Shown piece by piece: positions 15,830 to 21,835 of a stretch of 64,000 bases of DNA. Origin of the DNA: Breoghania sp037026715 (GTDB lineage Bacteria; Pseudomonadota; Alphaproteobacteria; Rhizobiales; Stappiaceae); assembly GCF_037026715.1 (NCBI RefSeq), contig NZ_JBANCG010000006.1:1-64000 (forward strand), written 5' to 3'. Numbering within the stretch: position 1 is the stretch's first letter; each line of letters begins with the position of its first letter. Both the position numbers and the translations under genes were made by a program. The notes under the pieces were generated by a model, which worked only from the letters and a program-made list of their open reading frames with translations, did not search any database and was not told the DNA's origin.

Positions 15830-16545
15830 GTCCAACGCTCCAATTTCGCGCGAACGCGGGGAACATTTGCAAGCGCGGTGGCAAAGGCGTGTGCCCTAGC
15901 GATTAGGTCGGCGTCAGGGTCCATAATTGTGAACCAGCGTTGGCGCTGCACATAGGACGACGAGTCGGGGGCGCGCGGCACGGACACGTTGGTTCGCAAC
16001 GTGGCGATGTTGTCGGTGCCGGTTTCGATAGAAAGCCGTTCATGCAGTTGCTGCAAAAGAGCATCGTGCGTTAAGTTCCGGCCCGGAAACGTGATGAAGA
16101 CGATGGCCCGTCCCGGTTTGCGCAATAGCCGAACTTCCGAGAGAGTCGCATGTTTCTCGGTTTCTCCGCCAATCCCGTTGTCGGGATCGAGAAACAGAAT
16201 GTCGGCAGCATCAAGCGCGTGCCGTTTGCGCATTCCCCACACATGTCGTTCTAACCGGGGTGGGACCGGCTCGCGGTGAAATAATGTACCCTCCGGCCAG
16301 ATCATCGCTTGTTCGAGAGCGGCAACGCTACGTTCCGGCAAGTTCGCAAGACCTGCGTGCAGTTCCTCGTCAAGTGCGCGCCACGCCTTCTCGTCCCGCC
16401 ATTCAAGATGCCGACCGTCCAAACGTCCATCATGACTCGGCGCGTAGTACCATGCGATACCAAGTGTTTTATCCTGGCCTGCAAGTGCGCGCAGGAAAGC
16501 GAATTTGATTACATCGCTCACGTCTCCGGCATATTGATCTCGCAT
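15826..16545 (-). CDS. Conserved protein with DPDNG motif (methyltransferase-like?)
   Basis: A 239-residue protein, first gene of the four-gene unit. I do not know a characterised homologue. Visible features are an N-terminal MRDQYAGDVSDVIKFAFLRA (1-20), the block DGRHLEW (43-49), and ILFLDPDNGIGGETEKHA (117-134), followed by RAIVFITFPGR. The order 'GD..DV.K...L..L' then 'LFLDP-' recalls RlmJ-like adenine methyltransferases (G(N/D)..DV.KH and DPPYE), with DPDNG replacing DPPY. If so, catalysis would be altered. A nuclease or a nucleotide-processing enzyme is also possible. Its stop overlaps the next start (ATGA). Upstream are traD and traC on the same strand, separated by 153 nt. Confidence 0.65.
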   Translation of the reverse strand: MRDQYAGDVSDVIKFAFLRALAGQDKTLGIAWYYAPSHDGRLDGRHLEWRDEKAWRALDEELHAGLANLPERSVAALEQAMIWPEGTLFHREPVPPRLERHVWGMRKRHALDAADILFLDPDNGIGGETEKHATLSEVRLLRKPGRAIVFITFPGRNLTHDALLQQLHERLSIETGTDNIATLRTNVSVPRAPDSSSYVQRQRWFTIMDPDADLIARAHAFATALANVPRVRAKLERWT

Positions 16546-16698
16546 ACAGTATTCGCCCTTTCGCCGCGCAATATCGGCAAGATCGCACAAGCCGCCGCGG
16601 CAGCACAATCTCTTGAAGCGTAATTGTTTTGCGCGGCGCTGCCGCGCGATGGCGGTCGCCGCTGCGATATGTGGGGCCTCCGCGCCGCCCGCCATCGG

Positions 16699-16980
16699 TC
16701 ATGCACCGCCATGGGGCGTGTCCGTTGCAGCAGCAGCGGGAGCAGATTCCTTTTGCTCGCTTCGCTCCGCGTCGAACGCCTGCTTTCCCTTTCCGGCCCA
16801 GAGTTGACGCGCGCGTTGTCCGCCGTCGCTTTGTAGCTTGTCGGCCATCCAGATGAGCGCGCCGAGGATCGTGGCGCGGTCGTCGCCGGTCAGGTCCACA
16901 ACGCCGGATTTGACGACGAGGCCGCCGAGTTCGATCAGATGCCGCGTGCGTTTGCGGCGCTCGACCTGCCAGGTGCGCAT
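16699..16980 (-). CDS. traD: Conjugal transfer protein TraD
   Basis: A 93-residue protein matching the small TraD of Ti-plasmid-type mobilisation systems. The conserved N-terminus is RKRTRHLIELGGLVVKSG followed by LTGDDRATILGALIWMADKL. This TraD is not the F-plasmid coupling ATPase; it is an accessory protein encoded with traC beside oriT. The C-terminus is low-complexity (ESAPAAAATDTPHGGA). It lies 1 nt after the traC stop and is co-transcribed with it, divergently from traA. Confidence 0.9.
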   Translation of the reverse strand: MRTWQVERRKRTRHLIELGGLVVKSGVVDLTGDDRATILGALIWMADKLQSDGGQRARQLWAGKGKQAFDAERSEQKESAPAAAATDTPHGGA

Positions 16981-16981
16981 G

Positions 16982-17308
16982 TCATGCCGCGCCCGTTGCG
17001 CCTGATGCCGGTGGCGCGCCGCCCGGTTGCGTTTGAGCGCCGCCGCTGTTGCGCTCAGGCGCTGATGCAGATCGCCGTGATTTGCCCCGAAACCATGCCG
17101 CGCCGCGCTTGGCCCATGCCTCCTTCTTTGCGGCGTCGGTGGTTTCCACCAGCACGATCAGCGCGCCCGCCAGTTCGTCGGCGGTGAGCGTGTCGGCCCC
17201 GGTGGCGATGACCAGTTCGCCGAGTTGCTGGACCTTGCGTGTTCTGAGGTCTTTGGCCTTGTCTTCGAGCGCCTTCAGTTCGGCGTCATAGTCGCGTGGC
17301 TTGCGCAT
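16982..17308 (-). CDS. traC: Conjugal transfer protein TraC
   Basis: A 108-residue relaxosome accessory protein of the Ti/RSF1010 type. It has a charged helical N-terminus (MRKPRDYDAELKALEDKAKD, LRTRKVQQLGELVIATGADT) and a middle that resembles other TraC proteins (LIVLVETTDAAKKEAWAKRG). The tail is Gly/Ala/Pro-rich. Two ATGs are adjacent (17311 and 17308); GGAG is 6 nt before the second, so I use 17308. It starts beside the oriT region and is divergent from traA, as on Agrobacterium and Rhizobium plasmids. Confidence 0.87.
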   Translation of the reverse strand: MRKPRDYDAELKALEDKAKDLRTRKVQQLGELVIATGADTLTADELAGALIVLVETTDAAKKEAWAKRGAAWFRGKSRRSASAPERNSGGAQTQPGGAPPASGATGAA

Positions 17309-17427
17309 CATGGTCTCCAATCGTCTCTGCAAGTTGCCGTTGGAGCAATGATAGTGGAGCGTGGCGCGGAATGCTGTATTGTCGCCGGGACAGTCTGACA
17401 CGGCGCGGGCATTCCCGAGAATTTCAT

Positions 17428-17466
17428 TTCGAGGGCGCGCTTATACGTCGTTCCGACGTGCGCTTT
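17428..17466. other. oriT: Predicted oriT (Ti/RSF1010-type nic region)
   Basis: Between divergent traC and traA. GAGGGCGCGCTTATACGTCG (17431-17450) closely resembles the nic region of Ti-type origins of transfer, which I recall as AAGGGCGCAATTATACGTCG. It is followed by an inverted repeat ACGTCG (17445-17450) / CGACGT (17454-17459) with a TTC loop. The location between traCD and traA is the classical one. The exact nick cannot be read from sequence. Confidence 0.72.
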
Positions 17467-17489
17467 TCCGTGGCTATGTTGGGATCGCG

Positions 17490-20400
17490 ATGGCGATCTA
17501 TCATCTTCACGTCAAGGTCATTGGCCGCAAGGCAGGCTCCAGCGCGGTGGCGTCCGCCGCCTACCGCTCGGCCTCGCGGCTGCGCGACGACCGGCTTGAA
17601 CGCAGCCACGACTTCTCCGGCAAACGCGGTGTCGTCCATTCCGAGGTCATGCTTCCGGAGAACGCGCCTGAGCCATGGAGCGACCGCGAACGGCTGTGGA
17701 ACGATGTCGAGGCGTTCGAGGTCAGGAAGGACGCCCAGCTCGCCCGCGAGGTGGAGTTCGCCATTCCGCGAGAGATGACGCAGGAACAAGGGATTTCCCT
17801 CGCTTGCGACTTCGTACGGGCCGAGTTCGTCGATCAGGGCATGATCGCCGATCTCAACGTGCATTGGGATATCGGCGAGGACGGCAGCCCCAAGCCCCAT
17901 GCCCATGTCATGCTCACCATGCGCAGCGTGGATGAGAACGGGTTCGGTTCGAAGGTGCGGGACTGGAACAGGACGGAGATGGTCGAACGCTGGCGCGAGC
18001 GTTGGGCCGATCACGTCAACGAACGGCTGGCCGAACTCGACATCGATGCGCGGATCGACCATCGCAGTCTGGAAGCGCAGGGCATCGGCCTTGAGCCGCA
18101 AAGTCAGATCGGCGCGCCCGCGCAGAGGATCGAGGGCGAAGGGATCGAGGCGGCGGATCGCGCGGAGATGCACCGCGAGATCGCGCGTAACAACGGCGCG
18201 CGGATCATCGCCGATCCATCGGTGGCGCTGGACGCGATCACGCATCAGCAATCGACCTTCACACGGCGCGATATGGCGATGTTCGCGCACCGGTACAGCG
18301 ATGGGTTGGACCAGTTCAACGCCGTCATGGGCGCGATGCGCGGCGCGCCCGATCTGGTCGAACTGGGCAGAGACGGACGCGGCGAGGACCGGTTCACCAC
18401 GCGCGAGATGATCGAGGCCGAACAGCGCCTGCACCGCGCGGCGGACCTGATGGCCGAGAGGGACTTGCACGAGGTCGGCGACCGCGACAGGGAAGCGGCC
18501 CTGGCCCGCGCCGAACGACGCGGGCTTGTCCTGTCCGGCGAGCAGGCGGAGGCGCTGGCGCATGTCACGAGCGGTCGCGATCTCGGCGTCGTCGTGGGTT
18601 ATGCCGGAACGGGAAAGAGCGCCATGCTGGGCGTGGCGCGCGAGGCGTGGGAAGCGGCGGGCTATGAGGTTCGCGGCGCGGCGCTCTCCGGCATCGCGGC
18701 GGAAAACCTGGAAGGCGGGTCGGGCATTGCCTCGCGCACCATCGCCAGCCTGGAACATGGCTGGCGGCAGGGCCGCGACCTGCTCACATCCCGCGACGTG
18801 CTTGTCATCGACGAGGCGGGCATGGTCGGCGCGCGGCAGTTGGAGCGTGTGCTGTCCCACGCGCGGGAAGCCGGAGCCAAGGTCGTTCTGGTCGGCGATC
18901 CGCAGCAGTTGCAATCCATCGAAGCCGGCGCGGCCTTCCGGTCGCTCCATGAGCGTCATGCCGGTGTCGAAATCAGCGAGGTGCGCCGCCAGCGCGAGGA
19001 CTGGCAGCGGGACGCCACGCGCGATCTGGCGACCGGCAGGACCGGCCATGCGATCCATGCCTATGACGCGCACGATATGGTGCATGTGGCCGAGACCCGC
19101 GAGCAGGCGCGTGGCGACCTTATCGAGCGCTGGGACCGGGAGCGGCAGGCGTCACCGGACAGCAGCCGCATCATCCTCACTCACACCAACGCCGAGGTGC
19201 GGGCATTGAACGAGGCGGCCCGCCAGCGGATGCGGGAGGCTGGCGATCTGGGCGAGGACGTGCGCGTCACCGTCGAGCGGGGAGACCGCAGCTTCGCCGC
19301 CGGGGATCGCGTCATGTTCCTCGCTAACGAGCGCGGCCTTGGCGTGAAGAACGGCACGCTCGGCACCATCGAGCAGGTCAGCCCGCAGGCCATGACCGTT
19401 CGCACGGACGATGGCCGCAATGTCTCGTTCGACCTGAAGGACTACAACAGGATCGACCACGGCTATGCCGCCACGATCCACAAGGCGCAGGGCATGACGG
19501 TGGACCGTACCCATGTTCTCGCCACGCCGGGCATGGACGCCCATGGCAGCTACGTCGCCCTGTCGCGCCACCGTGACGGCATGGACCTGCATTATGGCCG
19601 CGACGACTTCGCCAGCCGGGACAGGCTGGTCAACGCCCTGTCGCGCGACCGGGCCAAGGATATGGCGACGGACTACGAACGCGCCGACCCGGCCCAAGCC
19701 TATGCCGAGCGGCGCGGCATCAGCTTCCGCGAGCGCGTCGCCGAGATCGTGCGCAAGGTGCCGGAGACGGTGCGCGGCATGTTCGACGGCCTGCGGCTAC
19801 CCGCAGCATCCATCGACAGGGCGGCGTCAGGCATTGACAGGACGCAGGAGCCGAACGCCGCTTCGCCGGTTCAGCGGCAGGCGGACGCGCCGGAAAGGGC
19901 CGTGGCGGTTGATCCTGAAGTCGCCATGCGCAAGGCCCGCACCGATGCGCTGATCCGCCATGCCCGCGCCGCCGACGCGATCATCGAGGCGAAACGCGAG
20001 GGCCTGACGCCTTCCGCCGAACAGCGGCGCGAACTCGGTGCGGCGCGGGACGCATTCAATGCCGTGCGCCCGAATGGCTGGCAGGATGCGGAAGCCGCAT
20101 ATTCCAAGGACAACAGTCTCGCGCGTGAAGCCGGAACGGGGCGCATCAACCGCACCATCCGCGCCCTGCAACTCGAGGCCGAAATCCGCACGGGACGTGG
20201 CACCGGGCGGGATGCCGATCCGGCTCGCGACCCGGGCCTCCGCGCCGACCGCTTCGTGCAGCGCTGGCAGGCCCTCGACCAGACCAGCCAGCGCCAGTAC
20301 CAGGCAGGCGACATGTCCGGCTACAAGTCCACGCGGGCCGAAATGGGCAATATGGCCAAGAGCCTCGAACGCGATCCGCAGATGGAATCCATTCTCGCCA

Positions 20401-20510
20401 ACCGCAAGGCCGAGCTTGGTATCCAGATGGAGAGCGGACGCCGACTCGGGGCGGCGCTCGCCTTCGCGCACGGCATCGACATGGGCAGAGGACGCGGGAT
20501 CGGGCTTTGA
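17490..20510 (+). CDS. traA: Ti-type conjugative relaxase-helicase TraA
   Basis: A 1006-residue relaxase fused to a RecD-like helicase. The N-terminus MAIYHLHVKVIGRKAGSSAV and AAYRSAS is the MobA/MobL relaxase start, with the candidate active-site Tyr in this block. The metal-binding His motif is KPHAHVMLTMR. The helicase half has Walker A GYAGTGKSAML (~residues 371-381), Walker B VLVIDEAGMVG (~437), and a late motif GYAATIHKAQGMTVDRTH. It would nick oriT, bind covalently to the 5' end and unwind the strand. The ATG at 17490 gives the conserved N-terminus. No type IV secretion genes are present, so transfer would need a helper. Confidence 0.93.
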   Translation: MAIYHLHVKVIGRKAGSSAVASAAYRSASRLRDDRLERSHDFSGKRGVVHSEVMLPENAPEPWSDRERLWNDVEAFEVRKDAQLAREVEFAIPREMTQEQGISLACDFVRAEFVDQGMIADLNVHWDIGEDGSPKPHAHVMLTMRSVDENGFGSKVRDWNRTEMVERWRERWADHVNERLAELDIDARIDHRSLEAQGIGLEPQSQIGAPAQRIEGEGIEAADRAEMHREIARNNGARIIADPSVALDAITHQQSTFTRRDMAMFAHRYSDGLDQFNAVMGAMRGAPDLVELGRDGRGEDRFTTREMIEAEQRLHRAADLMAERDLHEVGDRDREAALARAERRGLVLSGEQAEALAHVTSGRDLGVVVGYAGTGKSAMLGVAREAWEAAGYEVRGAALSGIAAENLEGGSGIASRTIASLEHGWRQGRDLLTSRDVLVIDEAGMVGARQLERVLSHAREAGAKVVLVGDPQQLQSIEAGAAFRSLHERHAGVEISEVRRQREDWQRDATRDLATGRTGHAIHAYDAHDMVHVAETREQARGDLIERWDRERQASPDSSRIILTHTNAEVRALNEAARQRMREAGDLGEDVRVTVERGDRSFAAGDRVMFLANERGLGVKNGTLGTIEQVSPQAMTVRTDDGRNVSFDLKDYNRIDHGYAATIHKAQGMTVDRTHVLATPGMDAHGSYVALSRHRDGMDLHYGRDDFASRDRLVNALSRDRAKDMATDYERADPAQAYAERRGISFRERVAEIVRKVPETVRGMFDGLRLPAASIDRAASGIDRTQEPNAASPVQRQADAPERAVAVDPEVAMRKARTDALIRHARAADAIIEAKREGLTPSAEQRRELGAARDAFNAVRPNGWQDAEAAYSKDNSLAREAGTGRINRTIRALQLEAEIRTGRGTGRDADPARDPGLRADRFVQRWQALDQTSQRQYQAGDMSGYKSTRAEMGNMAKSLERDPQMESILANRKAELGIQMESGRRLGAALAFAHGIDMGRGRGIGL

Positions 20511-20641
20511 GAACCGTCCTATTCACCGCCGATACTTCGCCACAGTACGCCGACACCTGAACACCTCTTGCGCAGGAGGCATTCATTGCTTCGTCTGGTC
20601 TCTGCAATCACCAGAAGCAACCAGCAGGAGGCGCCGCAGCC

Positions 20642-20863
20642 ATGTATCAGCCAGACCGTATCATCCGCATGAAGACCGTCCTTGCGCGGACCGGTCTGTC
20701 GCGCTCGACCATCTACCGCAAGATCGCCGAGGGAACGTTCCCGGCCAAACTCAGGATCAGCACCAACGGCGCCGGCTGGCATGAATCCGATATCAACCGC
20801 TGGATCGAAAACCCCGTCGCGTGGCGCAAGAAGACCTACAACGCGTTCGACTTCGATGACTGA
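20642..20863 (+). CDS. AlpA-family phage-type regulator/excisionase
   Basis: A 73-residue winged-helix protein of the AlpA/MerR-like family (MKTVLARTGLSRSTIYRKIA, then EGTFPAKL and GWHESDINRWI). Such proteins control integrase expression or act as recombination directionality factors in integrative elements. It lies between the relaxase and the recombinase genes. Its stop overlaps the start of the next small gene (ATG at 20856). Confidence 0.9.
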   Translation: MYQPDRIIRMKTVLARTGLSRSTIYRKIAEGTFPAKLRISTNGAGWHESDINRWIENPVAWRKKTYNAFDFDD

Positions 20864-21101
20864 CGATCCCGGAAACGGTGCGTCCCGCATCCGGCGCGTC
20901 AGGCCGCCCACCGCATCGGAGCAGCTTGAAGCCTTGCTCGGCTACCGCGTCCCCATGGGCCGACCGCCCAAATACGACATGTCCACCTGGACCGTCACCG
21001 ATGACTGGCCCGACCCCGTACCGGTCACCGACGCCGAGATCGCCGTGTTCGAGCAGTGGTTCGGCGATTTCTTCGATGAACTCTTCGGCCCCGGCGGCTG
21101 A
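20856..21101 (+). CDS. Hypothetical small acidic protein
   Basis: An 81-residue protein that I do not recognise. It starts inside the AlpA-like gene (8-nt overlap), so it is probably coupled to it. Its N-terminus is basic (SRIRRVRPPTASEQLEALLG); the C-terminus is acidic and ends DFFDELFGPGG. A YRVPMGRPPKYD segment looks like a conserved linker. Its position inside the AlpA-HicAB-recombinase block makes an accessory role in element maintenance plausible, but nothing in the sequence proves it. Confidence 0.6.
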   Translation: MTDDPGNGASRIRRVRPPTASEQLEALLGYRVPMGRPPKYDMSTWTVTDDWPDPVPVTDAEIAVFEQWFGDFFDELFGPGG

Positions 21102-21122
21102 GGGGGCATAAAATCCACCTTG

Positions 21123-21145
21123 ATAATGGTACTGAATAATGATAC
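21123..21145. promoter_or_regulatory. Direct repeat upstream of hicA (candidate operator)
   Basis: ATAATGGTAC (21123-21132) and ATAATGATAC (21136-21145) are two 10-nt copies, 13 nt apart, one mismatch, ending 9 nt before the hicA start. Toxin-antitoxin operons are usually autoregulated by the antitoxin at such repeats, so this is a candidate HicB or HicAB binding site. Confidence 0.5.
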
Positions 21146-21153
21146 CAACACAT

Positions 21154-21408
21154 ATGAAGAAACGCCACAGAGCCACGCTCGAACTGATCTTCGCCCGGCC
21201 CGTCAACGGTTCGATCCGCTGGGCCGATATCGAGGCCCTGTTTGCGGCCCTCGGAGCAGAGATCAGCGAGCGGGAAGGTTCGCGCGTCGGCGTCTTCCTC
21301 TTCGACGAGGTGCGCGTCTTTCATCGTCCGCACCCGTCGCCGGATACGGACAAAGGTGCAGTCGCCAGCATTCGCAAATGGCTGGACGAACACGGAGTGA
21401 AGCCATGA
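21154..21408 (+). CDS. hicA: HicA-type toxin
   Basis: An 84-residue toxin of the HicA family, which degrades mRNA by a double-stranded-RNA-binding-like fold. Motifs include RPVNGSIRWADIEALFAALG, GSRVGVFLF and the segment FHRPHPSPDTDKGAVASIRK, whose His residues correspond to the catalytic region of this branch. The ATG at 21154 (MKKRHRATLEL) gives the family start; an upstream ATG at 21139 is possible. It overlaps hicB by 4 nt. Confidence 0.9.
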   Translation: MKKRHRATLELIFARPVNGSIRWADIEALFAALGAEISEREGSRVGVFLFDEVRVFHRPHPSPDTDKGAVASIRKWLDEHGVKP

Positions 21409-21755
21409 ACAATGTCGTTGAGATCAATGGTGAAAAGGCGGTCATCGCCTTCGACCCCGAGATTCAGATGCTGCGCGGCGAGTTTGTCGGCCTCAATGGC
21501 GGTGCCGACTTCTATGCCGAAAATGTACACGATCTGATCGAGGAAGGTGGCAAATCGCTGGCCGTCTACATGGAAATGTGCCGGGAAAAGGGCATCGAGC
21601 CGCGCCGGAAGTTCTCCGGCAAGTTCAATGTCCGCCTCGATCCCGGCGACCACGCGGCGGCGGTCATTGCAGCGGCGGCGGCGGGCAAGAGCCTGAATGA
21701 ATGGATCGTCGGCGCGATCAGGGAAGCCGCAGAAAGCGAAAGCCAGGCCGCCTGA
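21405..21755 (+). CDS. hicB: HicB-type antitoxin
   Basis: A 116-residue antitoxin. The N-terminal half is the HicB fold (KAVIAFDPEIQMLRGEFVGL, NGGADFYAENVHDLIEEGG). The C-terminal half is a ribbon-helix-helix-like DNA-binding part (KFNVRLDPGDHAAAVIAAAA, GKSLNEWIVGAIREA). Its start ATG overlaps the hicA stop (ATGA). HicAB could stabilise the element and may also protect it from loss during the recombinase-driven excision cycle. Confidence 0.9.
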   Translation: MNNVVEINGEKAVIAFDPEIQMLRGEFVGLNGGADFYAENVHDLIEEGGKSLAVYMEMCREKGIEPRRKFSGKFNVRLDPGDHAAAVIAAAAAGKSLNEWIVGAIREAAESESQAA

Positions 21756-21835
21756 GCCAGAGACGACCGGCCAGCGGCATCGCGCCAGGAAAATCCTGTT
21801 TGTTCGGTCCGCCACAGTTGAGAAGGAGACCGGAC

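Noticed and set aside
17424..19085. A 553-residue minus-strand frame inside traA
   Set aside because: Antisense shadow of the relaxase in GC-rich DNA; no family features.
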